From assembly GCA_030750975.1 (NCBI GenBank), contig JASMHC010000009.1, forward strand, positions 234,291 through 298,290: DNA of 64,000 nt, in the 5' to 3' direction. The position numbers and the translations under genes were made by a program. The notes below the pieces were generated by a model. It saw only the letters and a program-made list of their open reading frames with translations, searched no databases and was not told the origin of the DNA. Source of the DNA: Paracoccaceae bacterium. Its GTDB lineage: Bacteria; Pseudomonadota; Alphaproteobacteria; Rhodobacterales; Rhodobacteraceae. Shown here one piece after another: positions 42,372 through 52,559 of this stretch; position 1 is the stretch's first letter, and each line of letters opens with the position of its first letter.

Positions 42372-44120
42372 ATGGCACAAGGCCCAGGGATAAAGCTGAC
42401 GGCGTTTCGGCGCACCGGCAACCGGCTAGGCGGTTTGGCAACCGGTTTTGGCGGCAAGCGAGCCGCGCTTGTTGATCTGCCCGGGCCGCGTTCGCTGGGA
42501 TCGTTGAAGATCGGTCAGGATTTTCTGGAAGGCAATTGCAAGTTTGCCGGTCGTCTGGTGATGGCGCCGGGTATCTCGGTCTGGGATATCAAGGCACCGG
42601 ACAATGCTTTCCGCGCGGATATGCACGGGTTTGGCTGGCTGGATCATGTGCTGGCCGTGGCCAGCCCTGACGCTTTTCAAAAGGCGCAGGTTTGGGTGTC
42701 CGAGTGGATCAGCAGCTTTGGCAACGGCCATGGCTTGGCCTGGGCGCCCGAGGTTCTGGCGCGGCGTCTGATGCGCTGGCTGCATCATTACGACGAGCTG
42801 ACGCGAAAACTGCCCTCAAGCGAGAAGATGTTGCTGGATCGGCAAATCTGGCGGCAGGCGGTTTATCTGCAACGTCGCTGGAAACTGGCGTCGGATGCGA
42901 AAGGGCGGATCGAGGCGCTGGCCACGCTGCAACTGGTGCGCCGTGTGATTGTCGGGCTGGGCGACACCGGTGCGGCTGGCGGCCAGGCGCTGATGCGCGA
43001 GCTTATGCGCCTGACGGCAGGTGACGGAACGCTGGTGTCGCGCAATCCCGAAGAATTGCTGGGGCTTTTGAACCTGATCAACTGGGCGGTTGCCGATATG
43101 CAGGCCACCGGTGTTGTGGTCCCTTCGGACCTGATCGAGCGGCAAAAGAAAATGGCACGGGTGTTGCGATCACTGCGCCATTCCGACGGGGCGCTGGCCC
43201 GGTTTCAGGGCGGAGGACGCGGGGTGATGTTCGGGCTGGATCAGGCGCTTGCCGGATCGGGTGCGCGGGGGCATGAACCGGACGGCGGTATGGGCTTTGT
43301 GCGCATGGCTTCGGGCCGGACCAGCCTGATCGTGGATGCGGCCCCCCCTGCGGCGAACGGGGCGTCGTTCAATGCCCATGCCTCGACCCTGGCGATGGAG
43401 CTGACCTCGGGCCAAAGGCCAATGATTGTCAGCTGTGGTGCTGGGGCACCTTTCGGGCCGGAATGGCGTAAAGCTGGACGCGCGACACCGTCGCATTCGG
43501 TTCTGGGGCTGGACGGCTATTCCTCGTCCCGATTGGGAAGATCGCGCGAGATCATGGGCCAGTCCCGAGAGCCGATGGAGACCCGCCCGGCCTCGGTCCC
43601 GGTTCAGATGGAACGCCATCTGGATTACCTGCGGATTGAGGCCAGCCATGACGGCTATCTGCGCAGCCATGGTATGTTGCAGGGGCGCGCTTTGGAATTG
43701 ACGGTTGATGGCAGCGCCGTCGCCGGGGAAGAGGTTCTGCTGTCCGAAAGCACCAAAGCCCGCGCGAAATTCGACAAGATCATGGATGGTCTGAAGGGCG
43801 AAGGCATTCCGTTCACCTTACGGTTTCATCTTCACCCGGATGTGGCAACGCGCCTTGATCCCGAAACCGGAACCGTCCAGTTGCTGCTGAAAAGCGGGGA
43901 AGTATGGGATTTCCGCCATGATGGCGGGTTCGCCTTTGCCATGGAAAGCTCGGTTTATCTGGATAGCGAGGCCACAAGGCCCACTGCGACGAAACAAATG
44001 GTTTTATCCGGGCGGGCAACCACCTATACGACGCGCATCCGCTGGTCGCTGGCGAAAACGCCTGAAAGCCTGAAGGGCATTCGCGATCTTGCTGCGCTCG
44101 AAGCGGACCCGATTGACTGA
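42372..44120 (+). CDS. Heparinase II/III-like protein
   Basis: 582 residues. An alpha-helical toroid-like N-terminal half ([37 protein letters not shown]) and a beta-sandwich second half ([15 protein letters not shown] segment at [39 protein letters not shown]) match the heparinase II/III-like family. True heparin cleavage is unlikely; alphaproteobacterial members are thought to act on, or help make, surface polysaccharide. There is no signal peptide. It sits between rsmB and purH, 17 bases before the latter. Confidence 0.85.
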   Translation: MAQGPGIKLTAFRRTGNRLGGLATGFGGKRAALVDLPGPRSLGSLKIGQDFLEGNCKFAGRLVMAPGISVWDIKAPDNAFRADMHGFGWLDHVLAVASPDAFQKAQVWVSEWISSFGNGHGLAWAPEVLARRLMRWLHHYDELTRKLPSSEKMLLDRQIWRQAVYLQRRWKLASDAKGRIEALATLQLVRRVIVGLGDTGAAGGQALMRELMRLTAGDGTLVSRNPEELLGLLNLINWAVADMQATGVVVPSDLIERQKKMARVLRSLRHSDGALARFQGGGRGVMFGLDQALAGSGARGHEPDGGMGFVRMASGRTSLIVDAAPPAANGASFNAHASTLAMELTSGQRPMIVSCGAGAPFGPEWRKAGRATPSHSVLGLDGYSSSRLGRSREIMGQSREPMETRPASVPVQMERHLDYLRIEASHDGYLRSHGMLQGRALELTVDGSAVAGEEVLLSESTKARAKFDKIMDGLKGEGIPFTLRFHLHPDVATRLDPETGTVQLLLKSGEVWDFRHDGGFAFAMESSVYLDSEATRPTATKQMVLSGRATTYTTRIRWSLAKTPESLKGIRDLAALEADPID

Positions 44121-44137
44121 CCCCTTTGGAGACCCCG

Positions 44138-45727
44138 ATGACCGAACTGCACCAAGTGCGCCGCGCCCTTCTATCCGTATCTGACAAAACCGGCCTGACC
44201 GCGCTGGGGCAGGCGCTGGCCGCACGCGGGGTCGAGCTGCTATCGACCGGCGGGTCGGCCAAGGCGCTGCGGGATGCCGGTTTGACCGTGCGCGATGTCT
44301 CTGAGGTGACAGAGTTCCCGGAAATGATGGATGGCCGTGTAAAAACGCTGCACCCGCGTGTGCATGGCGGATTGCTGGCCCTTCGCGACAATGACGACCA
44401 CGTGGCGGCGATGAACGCCCACGGGATCGGCGGGATCGACCTGCTGGTGGTGAACCTTTACCCGTTCGAGGCGGCTTTGGCGCGTGGCGCGGGATATGAC
44501 GAGATGATCGAGAATATCGACATCGGCGGCCCGGCCATGATCCGCGCGGCGGCAAAAAACCACGGGTTTGTCACCACCGTTGTCGATGTTCAGGATTATC
44601 AGGCACTTCTGGCCGAATTGGACGCGCATGACGGGGCAACATCCTATGGCTTCCGTCAACGCCTGGCCCAGATTGCCTATGCCCGCACCGGTGCTTATGA
44701 CGCTGCGGTATCGAACTGGATGGCCGGGGCCATCGGCGAAAAGGCACCGCGCCGGCGTGTTGTGGCGGGCGAGATCAAGCAAACCCTGCGATATGGCGAG
44801 AACGCGCATCAGGACGCGGCGTTTTATGTGGATGGATCGAACCGTCCGGGCGTGGCTACGGCTGTTCAGCTTCAGGGCAAGGAACTGAGCTATAATAACA
44901 TCAACGACACGGATGCCGCCTATGAGCTGGTGGCCGAGTTTGATCCGGCCAACGGACCGGCCTGTGCGATCATCAAACATGCCAACCCGTGCGGTGTCGC
45001 TGTGGGCGCGTCCTTGGTTGAGGCCTACCAAAAGGCGTTCGATTGTGACCGCACCTCGGCCTTTGGCGGGATCGTGGCATTGAACATGCCATTGGATGCG
45101 GAAACGGCGGAAAAGATTGTCGAAATCTTTACGGAAGTCGTCATCGCCCCGGGGGCCTCGGACGAGGCAATGAGTATTTTTGCAAAGAAAAAGAACCTGC
45201 GTTTGCTTTTGACCGAAGGCCTGCCGAACACCCGCGAACCGATTGTCGCCCATAAACAGGTGGCAGGCGGGATGCTGGTGCAGAACAAGGATGTGGGCTT
45301 TGTCGGCATGGAAGACCTGAAGGTCGTGACCAAGGTCGCACCGACGGATGCGCAGATGGCGGATCTTCTGTTCGCCTGGAAGGTTGCCAAGCACGTGAAA
45401 TCAAACGCGATTGTCTATGTCAAAGGCGGCGCGACCGTCGGCGTTGGTGCAGGCCAGATGAGCCGGTTGGACAGCGCCAATGTGGCCGCTGATAAGGCCA
45501 GACGCATGGCCGATGCGCTGGGTCTTGAGGACGTGCCGACCAAGGGCTGCGCGGTGGCCTCGGATGCGTTCTTCCCGTTTGCCGATGGTCTTCTCGAGGC
45601 GGCAGCGGCGGGCGGCACTTGCGTGATCCAGCCAGGCGGCTCGATGCGCGATGACGAGGTGATCAAAGCCGCAGACGAAAAAGGCATTGCCATGGTGTTC
45701 ACCGGCATGCGCCACTTCCGTCACTGA
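44138..45727 (+). CDS. purH: Bifunctional AICAR transformylase / IMP cyclohydrolase
   Basis: 529 residues. The N-terminal MGS-like cyclohydrolase domain ([52 protein letters not shown]) is followed by the transformylase domain with [12 protein letters not shown] and the terminal blocks [20 protein letters not shown] and [10 protein letters not shown]. It carries out the last two steps of IMP synthesis. TTTGGAGA lies five bases before the ATG. One base separates its stop from lspA. Confidence 0.97.
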   Translation: MTELHQVRRALLSVSDKTGLTALGQALAARGVELLSTGGSAKALRDAGLTVRDVSEVTEFPEMMDGRVKTLHPRVHGGLLALRDNDDHVAAMNAHGIGGIDLLVVNLYPFEAALARGAGYDEMIENIDIGGPAMIRAAAKNHGFVTTVVDVQDYQALLAELDAHDGATSYGFRQRLAQIAYARTGAYDAAVSNWMAGAIGEKAPRRRVVAGEIKQTLRYGENAHQDAAFYVDGSNRPGVATAVQLQGKELSYNNINDTDAAYELVAEFDPANGPACAIIKHANPCGVAVGASLVEAYQKAFDCDRTSAFGGIVALNMPLDAETAEKIVEIFTEVVIAPGASDEAMSIFAKKKNLRLLLTEGLPNTREPIVAHKQVAGGMLVQNKDVGFVGMEDLKVVTKVAPTDAQMADLLFAWKVAKHVKSNAIVYVKGGATVGVGAGQMSRLDSANVAADKARRMADALGLEDVPTKGCAVASDAFFPFADGLLEAAAAGGTCVIQPGGSMRDDEVIKAADEKGIAMVFTGMRHFRH

Positions 45728-45728
45728 T

Positions 45729-46202
45729 ATGAAGACACGCCGTTATATCGCCATTGCCGCATTGGCGGCGTTCTTGCTGGATCAGCTTGCCAAGGTCTAT
45801 GTGCTTTTTGGACTGAACTTGCTGGAACGCTATGAAATCAAGGTTTTGCCGCCTTTCGTGACGTTCCGCCTGGCCTGGAATGAGGGCATCAATTTCGGCC
45901 TGTTCTCAGGGGCCGAGGCGCGTTGGGTGTTGATCGCGATTGCGCTTGTTCTGGTCGCGGCGATCTATATCTGGGTCATGCGCGAAAAACCGGGCCGTCT
46001 GGGGGCGATATCCGGCGGCATCATGATCGGTGGCGCATTGGGCAATGTGCTGGACCGCTTTGTCTATGGGGCGGTTGCGGATTTCCTGAACGTAAGCTGC
46101 TGCGGAATATCAAACCCGTTTTCCTTCAATATCGCCGATATTGCGGTATTTGCCGGCGCGGCTGGGCTGATCCTGTTCACCGGAAACAAGAAAGCCGGTT
46201 GA
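45729..46202 (+). CDS. lspA: Lipoprotein signal peptidase (signal peptidase II)
   Basis: 157 residues with four membrane helices. Catalytic aspartates are in GNVLDRFVYGAVADFLN and FNIADIAVF. AALAAFLLDQLAKVYV is the conserved helix 1. It cleaves prolipoproteins ahead of the lipid-modified cysteine, so it serves the lipoproteins encoded at 14.6 and 63.1 kb too. Translationally coupled to purH (TGA-T-ATG). Confidence 0.95.
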   Translation: MKTRRYIAIAALAAFLLDQLAKVYVLFGLNLLERYEIKVLPPFVTFRLAWNEGINFGLFSGAEARWVLIAIALVLVAAIYIWVMREKPGRLGAISGGIMIGGALGNVLDRFVYGAVADFLNVSCCGISNPFSFNIADIAVFAGAAGLILFTGNKKAG

Positions 46203-46254
46203 ACCGCTGTGCTGAACTGGCCGAATCGCACCAGGTCATGCTAGGTTTTGCGTT

Positions 46255-48096
46255 ATGAATGCGCATACCCCCCATATAGGCGATTCCCGGCCGGTTATTC
46301 GCCAGCTTGACGATGCAGCGATCAACCGGATCGCGGCGGGGGAAGTGGTGGAGCGGCCTTCGTCTGCCGTTAAGGAACTGGTCGAAAACGCCATTGATGC
46401 AGGTGCGCGACGGATCGAGGTGGCCTATGCTGATGGTGGCAAGACGCTGATCCGTGTGACCGATGACGGTTGGGGGATTTCCGGCACGGAATTGCCCTTG
46501 GCCTTGTCGCGTCATGCGACCTCGAAAATTGATGGCAGCGATTTACTGAATATTCATTCCTTCGGGTTTAGAGGTGAGGCGTTGCCGTCGCTTGGCGCAG
46601 TCGGGCGGTTAACGATCACCAGCCGCGTTGACGGGGGTGACGCGCATCGGATTTCGGTGAATGGCGGCCAGATGTCCGCCGTTAAGCCTGCGGCATTGTC
46701 GCAAGGGACCGTGGTTGAGTTGCGTGATCTTTTTTATGCCACGCCTGCGCGGCTGAAATTCATGCGCACGGACCGGGCCGAGGCGCAGGCGATTGGCGAT
46801 GTGGTCAAGCGGCTGGCGATGGCGGAACCGTCGGTCGGGTTCACGCTGCGCGATGTCTCGGGCGGCGGAGAGGGGCGCGTGACATTTCGCGCCGATCCCG
46901 AACAGGGCGATCTGTTTGATGCCCTACACAGGCGCTTGGCGCGGGTGATCGGGGCCGAGTTTGCCGAAAACGCCCTGCAAATTGATGCAGAGCGGGACGG
47001 GTTTCGGCTGACAGGCTATGCCGCTTTGCCGACTTATTCGCGGGGGTCTTCCGTTGCGCAGTATCTATTCGTCAACGGGCGGCCTGTGCGGGACAAGCTG
47101 TTGATCGGGGCGTTGCGCGGGGCCTATGCGGATTTTCTGTCGCGGGATCGGCATCCGGCGGTGGCCTTGTTCGTGGATTGCGATCCGCATCTGGTGGATG
47201 TGAACGTGCACCCGGCGAAATCAGAAGTGCGCTTTCGCGAACCGGGGATTGTGCGCGGGCTGATTGTTTCGGCTTTGCGACATGCGCTGGCCAATGCGGG
47301 GCACCGGGCCTCGACCACCGTGGCGGGGGCGACTTTGGGGGCGATGCGGCCCGAGGCGCCTTTTTCTCCGCGCTATCAGATGGACAGGCCCTCTGCCGGG
47401 GCAATGCGGGCGAATTATCAGGCACAGGCGCCGCAAAGCGGGTTTGCCGAAATGGCTCAGGAATATTCGGCGCGGGTGGAACCTTTGGTTGAAGAGCCTG
47501 AGCTTCAGCACGAAACCCTGCCGCTTGGGGCCGCCCGTGCGCAGCTTCATGAGAATTACATTATCGCCCAAACCGAAACAGGCATGGTGATCGTCGACCA
47601 GCACGCCGCGCACGAGCGGTTGGTCTATGAGCGGCTCAAGGCCCAGATGGCCGAAAACGGCGTTGCGGCACAGGCGTTGTTGATCCCCGAGATTGTTGAG
47701 TTGTCAGAAGGCGATGCGGCGCGGTTGCTGGCGTTATCGGGGGATTTGCAGAAACTCGGCCTCGGGATCGAACCCTTTGGCGGTGGGGCGGTTGCGGTGC
47801 GCGAAACACCCGCCGTGCTTGGCGAAATCAATGCCGATGCGCTTGTGAAGGATGTATTGGACGAGTTGGACGATTACGGCGACAGCCAGTTGGTGCAGGA
47901 AAAGATCGAAGCGATCCTTAGCCGCGTGGCCTGTCATGGCTCGGTCCGGTCGGGTCGCCGGATGCGGGCTGAGGAAATGAACGCGCTGCTGCGCGAAATG
48001 GAGGCGACGCCCCATTCGGGCCAGTGCAACCACGGGCGGCCGACCTATGTGGAACTGAAACTGGCCGATATCGAACGGCTGTTTGGGCGGACCTGA
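46255..48096 (+). CDS. mutL: DNA mismatch repair protein MutL
   Basis: 613 residues. The GHKL ATPase domain has [35 protein letters not shown] and [14 protein letters not shown]. The C-terminal part carries the endonuclease motif [15 protein letters not shown] and a [11 protein letters not shown] zinc-site motif, so this is a nicking-type MutL, as expected outside Dam-using bacteria. The stop overlaps the rmuC start by one base (TGATG). Confidence 0.96.
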   Translation: MNAHTPHIGDSRPVIRQLDDAAINRIAAGEVVERPSSAVKELVENAIDAGARRIEVAYADGGKTLIRVTDDGWGISGTELPLALSRHATSKIDGSDLLNIHSFGFRGEALPSLGAVGRLTITSRVDGGDAHRISVNGGQMSAVKPAALSQGTVVELRDLFYATPARLKFMRTDRAEAQAIGDVVKRLAMAEPSVGFTLRDVSGGGEGRVTFRADPEQGDLFDALHRRLARVIGAEFAENALQIDAERDGFRLTGYAALPTYSRGSSVAQYLFVNGRPVRDKLLIGALRGAYADFLSRDRHPAVALFVDCDPHLVDVNVHPAKSEVRFREPGIVRGLIVSALRHALANAGHRASTTVAGATLGAMRPEAPFSPRYQMDRPSAGAMRANYQAQAPQSGFAEMAQEYSARVEPLVEEPELQHETLPLGAARAQLHENYIIAQTETGMVIVDQHAAHERLVYERLKAQMAENGVAAQALLIPEIVELSEGDAARLLALSGDLQKLGLGIEPFGGGAVAVRETPAVLGEINADALVKDVLDELDDYGDSQLVQEKIEAILSRVACHGSVRSGRRMRAEEMNALLREMEATPHSGQCNHGRPTYVELKLADIERLFGRT

Positions 48097-49547
48097 TGAG
48101 CGATTTACTAGCTATTGATTCGGCATTGTTGACAGCTGACAACTTTTTGATCGTCGGGGTCGGTTTGATCATTTTGATCGCGGCCTTGTTATGGTCGAAC
48201 CTGGCGCATCGGGCGCGGGTGCGCGAATTGCTGGCGACCGAACACGATATCGGTGATTTGCGCGTTGAGTTGGCCAAAGCGCAAGAACGCGCGGACCGTC
48301 TGACGATGGTTGAGGGGCGGTTGACTGTCGTGACCGAGGAACGCGATGGCTATCTGCGCGACGTTGAGCGGCTCGAGGCTGAACAGCGCACCACCTTGCA
48401 TGCGCATGAGGCACGGCTGGAAGAGCTGCGCGGGATGAAGAAAGAGCTTGAAGACCGCTTCGCGGCACTGGCCTCGGGCGTGTTGGAAAGCAATAGCCAG
48501 AAATTTCTTGGTCTGGTCAGTGAACGGTTTGAAAAACACAAGGTGGATGCGGATCAATCACTGGAAAAACGGCACGAGGCGATCCAAAGCATCGTAAAGC
48601 CGCTGGACGAGAAACTGGGCAAGTTCGATACCCGCATTCAAGAGATCGAGAAGCACCGGCAGGAAGCCTATGGCGCTATCAAAGAGCAGGTGACGGCGCT
48701 GCACAATAGCCAACAATTGCTGGGGCAGGAAACCCGCAAGCTGGTGCAGGCGTTACGCGCGCCGAAAACGCGCGGGCGTTGGGGCGAGATCCAGTTAAAG
48801 CAGGTCTTCGAGATGGCCGGTATGACCGAGCATGTGGATTTTGAGCTGGAAAGCCACATCGAAACCGACGCAGGTGCCCGACGGCCGGATGCGATCGTGC
48901 ATATCCCCGGCGGGCGGTCGATTGTGGTGGATGCGAAAACCTCGATGGAGGCTTATCTTGATGCGCTTGAGGCCGAAACCCCGGCCGACAAAGACGCGCA
49001 TCTGCTGCGCCATGCCCAACAGGTGAAAACGCATGTCAAACAGCTGGCATCGAAGGATTATCAGAAAAACCTGACCGAAGCGCCGGATTTCGTGGTGATG
49101 TTCATCCCCGGCGAAAGCTTTGTTGCCGCCGCAGCCGAAGCTGACCCCGGGCTGATTGAATTTGCGTTCGAGAACAAGGTGCTGATCGCCTCGCCGACCA
49201 CGCTGATGGCACTGGTCAAAGCGATTGCCTATGGCTGGCAGCAAGACCGGATGGCAAAGAATGTGATCGAGGTTCAAAAGCTGGCCACCGAGATTTACGA
49301 GCGTCTGACCACCTTTGGCAGTCATCTGGACAAGGTCGGGCGCACATTGGGGCAGTCGGTAAGCGCCTATAACAGCGCGGTAGCATCGCTTGAGGGGCGT
49401 GTGCTGCCTTCAACCCGCAAGTTCGAGGCGTTGGGAGTGGTGCCCGAAAACAGCGAATTGCCCAGCCCGAAAGGGGTGGAACAAGACCCAAGGCAGCTGA
49501 CCGCGCCCGAGTTTCTTGTCGGCGATACGAAACCAAAAGCCGGATAA
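48096..49547 (+). CDS. rmuC: DNA recombination protein RmuC
   Basis: 483 residues. An N-terminal membrane helix (NFLIVGVGLIILIAALLW) is followed by a long coiled coil (about residues 40-240) and then the RmuC core with RAPKTRGRWGEIQLKQVFEM, RSIVVDAKTSMEAYLDALE and the terminal helices AKNVIEVQKLATEIYERLTT. The core is restriction-endonuclease-like; RmuC limits recombination at short inverted repeats. Coupled to mutL, which makes a genome-stability pair. Confidence 0.94.
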   Translation: MSDLLAIDSALLTADNFLIVGVGLIILIAALLWSNLAHRARVRELLATEHDIGDLRVELAKAQERADRLTMVEGRLTVVTEERDGYLRDVERLEAEQRTTLHAHEARLEELRGMKKELEDRFAALASGVLESNSQKFLGLVSERFEKHKVDADQSLEKRHEAIQSIVKPLDEKLGKFDTRIQEIEKHRQEAYGAIKEQVTALHNSQQLLGQETRKLVQALRAPKTRGRWGEIQLKQVFEMAGMTEHVDFELESHIETDAGARRPDAIVHIPGGRSIVVDAKTSMEAYLDALEAETPADKDAHLLRHAQQVKTHVKQLASKDYQKNLTEAPDFVVMFIPGESFVAAAAEADPGLIEFAFENKVLIASPTTLMALVKAIAYGWQQDRMAKNVIEVQKLATEIYERLTTFGSHLDKVGRTLGQSVSAYNSAVASLEGRVLPSTRKFEALGVVPENSELPSPKGVEQDPRQLTAPEFLVGDTKPKAG

Positions 49548-49712
49548 GTTGCGAACAATGCGGGCGTTGAAAGCGGGGTTATTTCGCTATCCGAAACAGT
49601 CATAAACTAATGCGGGTATTTCCACAGAAAAAGCACAATTCGCCCCATTTGTGCTGTAATCTTACACAAGAAGAAGCCTGTATTTTATCAGGTCTTGTAA
49701 CGGAGTTTCAGT

Positions 49713-49850
49713 GTGAACGGTAATTCATTTGGAAATGTCAAACGTCAGCTATATTTTGCGCTGTTTTTGTTTATTGGATGCGTCATCGGCATCAGCGCTG
49801 TGCAGGCCGAGGCGGATCGTCCGCCGTCGGCCCCGATCCAGCAATATTAA
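49713..49850 (+). CDS. Small exported or membrane peptide, 45 residues, function unknown
   Basis: GTG start with GGAG seven bases upstream. It reads MNGNSFGNVKRQLYFALFLF then IGCVIGISAVQAEADRPPSA and PIQQY. It has a basic start, one hydrophobic helix and an AQA-like signal-peptidase site, then a short proline-rich tail. Its TAA overlaps the TAA of the convergent chrR gene in a shared TTAA, a compact arrangement that supports a real gene. I recognise no family. Its position next to rpoE-chrR may or may not be meaningful. Confidence 0.55.
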   Translation: MNGNSFGNVKRQLYFALFLFIGCVIGISAVQAEADRPPSAPIQQY

Positions 49851-50506
49851 ATCCGCACGAAGGGCTGAATAAGCTTCGGCAGAAGTGATTTGAACTTGAG
49901 CGACGCATCCGTCACCGCCAGACAATAGCAATCCTCGGACAGGTCCGCGACGGGCGTGTGATCGGTGTTTTCGTCGGCGATTTCCACGTCACCGGGTCCG
50001 AAATGCCCGTCTTCGTCGGTGAAAGCGCCCTTCAGAACCAGTGTCAGCTCTAATCCGCCATGCGAATGATGCGGAATGGCCACTCCGGCGGGGATGTGCA
50101 GCAAACGGGCCACCGCTTCGCCTTCGGTTTGAAGGATGGCCTGACGCACCCCCATGCCGACCGGACGCCAGCGGACATCTGACAGCGACCCGCCGATATA
50201 GCCGGCCAAGGGTGCGGGAACGTCCGAGATGACGGGCTTCGCGGCTGTAACCTTCTGCTCGCCGATCAGCGCCAGAGTGGCGGCAAGGCTGCCGTCATCC
50301 ATATCGGCGATGTCGGTGATCAGGGTGTCATCCTCAAGCAATGCACCCCCAAGCGCGTCATAGCTTTCCATGGCCGCGCGGCAGTCGTCGCACATGCTGA
50401 TATGTGTCGCGATCAGAAGATCTATGGCCTCGGGCAATTTGCCGGCCGAATATCCCATGATCAGTTCATCGGTTAGATGGTGGTTTATGTTGGTCATCTT
50501 TGTCAT
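49847..50506 (-). CDS. chrR: ChrR-type zinc anti-sigma factor with cupin domain
   Basis: 219 residues. The zinc anti-sigma domain has His9/His10 and H35-x3-C39-x2-C42 (THISMCDDC). The C-terminal cupin has HHSHGGLELTLVLKGAF and ENTDHTPVA, giving the metal ligands needed in ChrR for sensing singlet oxygen. It should bind and silence the RpoE protein encoded just upstream until singlet oxygen or organic peroxide signals arrive. ATGA overlap with the sigma gene. Confidence 0.92.
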   Translation of the reverse strand: MTKMTNINHHLTDELIMGYSAGKLPEAIDLLIATHISMCDDCRAAMESYDALGGALLEDDTLITDIADMDDGSLAATLALIGEQKVTAAKPVISDVPAPLAGYIGGSLSDVRWRPVGMGVRQAILQTEGEAVARLLHIPAGVAIPHHSHGGLELTLVLKGAFTDEDGHFGPGDVEIADENTDHTPVADLSEDCYCLAVTDASLKFKSLLPKLIQPFVRI

Positions 50507-51063
50507 GCCATCGAATGTCTCAGTCTTTCAAGCGCCAGCCTGATCCGTGATTTGATTGTTCCCAGCGGAAGGCCTGTCTTTTCTGCGATCTCGCTATGGG
50601 ACAGGTCCCCGAAATATGCGTGTTCAATTAGAACCCTTTGCTTGTCCGGCAAGGATTTTATTGCCTCGTTCAAGCGCGCAGTGTCCTGCTGAAGCGATAA
50701 CACGTCTTCCTGATCGGGTTCCGCTTCCGGCCCCCAGCCGATATCTTCGGGTTCGGGGCGTCTTTGTTTGCGTATCGCGTCAATTTTACGGTTTCGGGCG
50801 ATGGTGAATATCCAGGTTGCCACCGAAGCCCGGGTCGGATCGAACAAATGCGCCTTGTTCCAAAGCGTCGCCATGACCTCTTGCGTGGTTTCTTCCGCAA
50901 GCGCGGCATCCGTTCCGCCCCGCATCAGAAAGGCCTTCACGCGCGGCGCGAAATGGCGAAATAGATCGATAAAGGCACTCTGGTCCTTGTCGTCCCGGAT
51001 GCGCCTGATGCAGTCAATCCAGTGTTGCTGGTCTGGCTCCATAGCAGAAGGGTTCCTGTTCAC
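50503..51063 (-). CDS. rpoE: ECF sigma factor RpoE (ECF11-type, ChrR partner)
   Basis: 186 residues from GTG at 51063. Region 2 is ETTQEVMATLWNKAHLFDPT then SVATWIFTIARNRKIDAIRK; region 4 is LPDKQRVLIEHAYFGDLSHS then EIAEKTGLPLGTIKSRIRLA. AAGG lies seven bases before the GTG; an ATG at 51042 (MEPDQQ) is an alternative. Further upstream in-frame starts fall inside the promoter described here and are rejected. With chrR it forms the singlet-oxygen response switch known in Rhodobacter. Confidence 0.92.
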   Translation of the reverse strand: MNRNPSAMEPDQQHWIDCIRRIRDDKDQSAFIDLFRHFAPRVKAFLMRGGTDAALAEETTQEVMATLWNKAHLFDPTRASVATWIFTIARNRKIDAIRKQRRPEPEDIGWGPEAEPDQEDVLSLQQDTARLNEAIKSLPDKQRVLIEHAYFGDLSHSEIAEKTGLPLGTIKSRIRLALERLRHSMA

Positions 51064-51145
51064 GCGGCCACCTTGCCTGTTTGCACCGTCAAACGCTGTG
51101 CGAACGGGCGGGGCTGGTCTTGTATCGGTTTCCATCAGCATACCC

Positions 51146-51175
51146 ATCATACGGGGCGGGTGCAAAACCGGATCA
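51146..51175 (-). promoter_or_regulatory. RpoE-type promoter of rpoE-chrR
   Basis: Minus strand TGATCC, 18-base spacer, TATGAT. TGATCC is the -35 element I remember for Rhodobacter RpoE promoters, with a TAAGA-like -10. This predicts autoregulation and a start site near 51139, about 76 bases before the sigma gene. Confidence 0.65.
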
Positions 51176-51197
51176 CTAATTTAATCTGACATTTTTT

Positions 51198-51227
51198 TCA
51201 TCCGCCGCTCGGGGGGCTGCGTATTCC
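51198..51227 (+). promoter_or_regulatory. Matching ECF-type promoter for the divergent operon
   Basis: TCATCC, 18-base spacer, TATTCC, about 30 bases before the FAD oxidase ATG. Same spacing as the rpoE promoter and one mismatch in the -35 box; the -10 is weaker. This suggests RpoE controls both directions. Confidence 0.45.
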
Positions 51228-51257
51228 GAACAACCATTCAGTTACAGGAGACGCGGC

Positions 51258-52559
51258 ATGCCATTCGAAGCGGCAGGACAGGGGTTCAGAAAACGGATTG
51301 CGGTGATCGGGGGCGGAATTTCCGGCATGAGCGCCGCCCACATGCTGGCGGACCACCACAATGTCACGTTGTTCGAGGCCGCACCGCGCCTTGGCGGTCA
51401 TGCACGCACGGTTCTGGCTGGCAAGCACGGCAACCAGCCGGTCGATACCGGTTTCATCGTATTCAACTATGCCAATTATCCGCTGATGGCGGATTTGTTT
51501 GCCAAGCTGGATGTGCCGGTTGAAAAAAGCGACATGAGCTTTGGCGCTTCGGTTGCTGGCGGGCGGATTGAATATGGTCTGGCAAGTTTGAACGCGGTCT
51601 TTGCGCAGCGTTCAAACATCGCCAATCCCCGCTATTTGCGAATGTTGCGCGACGTTTTCCGCTTTAATGCAAACGCTTTGGATTTTGCCAAGGCGCATCC
51701 TGATCTGACGATTGGTGCGTTCATCAGGCAGATGGGTCTGTCGGATTGGTTTCGCGATTTCTATCTGCTGCCCTTGTCCGGCGCGATCTGGTCAACCCCC
51801 GTTGACGCCATTCTGGATTTTCCTGCTCATGCGATGGTGCAGTTCTTTGAAAACCACGCACTTCTCCATCACACGGGTCAACACCAGTGGTACACGGTCA
51901 GCGGAGGCTCGGTCGAGTATGTCAAAAGGCTTGGGTCCCGTCTGCAAACCCAAGGTGCGGAGTTGCGGCTTGGGGCGGCCGTGAAAAGCGTCACGCGCCG
52001 GGCCGGACAGGTTGAAATCAACATCGCCGGACAGGCGCCAGAGTTCTTCGACGAGGTGGTATTTGCCACCCATTCGGACGACACGCTTTGGATGCTGACA
52101 AATCCGACACCCGGTGAACGGGCGGCGCTTGGCCAGATCGCCTATCAGCCAAACCGGATCACGCTGCACGCGGATGACGCGGTGATGCCGAAGCGCAAGG
52201 CGTGTTGGTCCAGTTGGAACTATTCGGATGCACCCGGTCGTTTGAACGGGCAGATCGATCTGACCTATTGGATGAACCGTTTGCAGAACATTGATCCGTC
52301 CGACCCGCTTTTCGTTACGCTTAATTCGTCGCGCCCCATTCGGGACGAGATGATCTATGACGAGGTCACAATGCGCCATCCGGTCTATACGCGGGACGCA
52401 TTGAAAGCGCAGGATCAGATCGCCGCGTTCAATGGCGCTAACCACACATGGTTCTGCGGGGCGTGGATGCGCCACGGCTTTCACGAAGACGGTATCTGGA
52501 GCGCGGCCCAGGTGGCCGAGAAGCTGAATTCAAGCGTATCCGTCGGGGTGGCGGCATGA
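51258..52559 (+). CDS. FAD-dependent amine-oxidase-like oxidoreductase (RpoE-linked)
   Basis: 433 residues. The dinucleotide-binding start IAVIGGGISGMSAAHMLADH, the LFEAAPRLGGHARTV loop, and DTGFIVFNYANYPLMADLF identify a flavin amine-oxidase/desaturase-like fold. The C-terminal HTWFCGAWMRHGFHEDGIWS is conserved in the bacterial subgroup that travels with DUF1365 and cyclopropane-fatty-acid synthases, so a membrane-lipid substrate is likely. ACAGGAGACGCGGC precedes the ATG. First of at least four coupled genes divergent from rpoE. Confidence 0.85.
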   Translation: MPFEAAGQGFRKRIAVIGGGISGMSAAHMLADHHNVTLFEAAPRLGGHARTVLAGKHGNQPVDTGFIVFNYANYPLMADLFAKLDVPVEKSDMSFGASVAGGRIEYGLASLNAVFAQRSNIANPRYLRMLRDVFRFNANALDFAKAHPDLTIGAFIRQMGLSDWFRDFYLLPLSGAIWSTPVDAILDFPAHAMVQFFENHALLHHTGQHQWYTVSGGSVEYVKRLGSRLQTQGAELRLGAAVKSVTRRAGQVEINIAGQAPEFFDEVVFATHSDDTLWMLTNPTPGERAALGQIAYQPNRITLHADDAVMPKRKACWSSWNYSDAPGRLNGQIDLTYWMNRLQNIDPSDPLFVTLNSSRPIRDEMIYDEVTMRHPVYTRDALKAQDQIAAFNGANHTWFCGAWMRHGFHEDGIWSAAQVAEKLNSSVSVGVAA

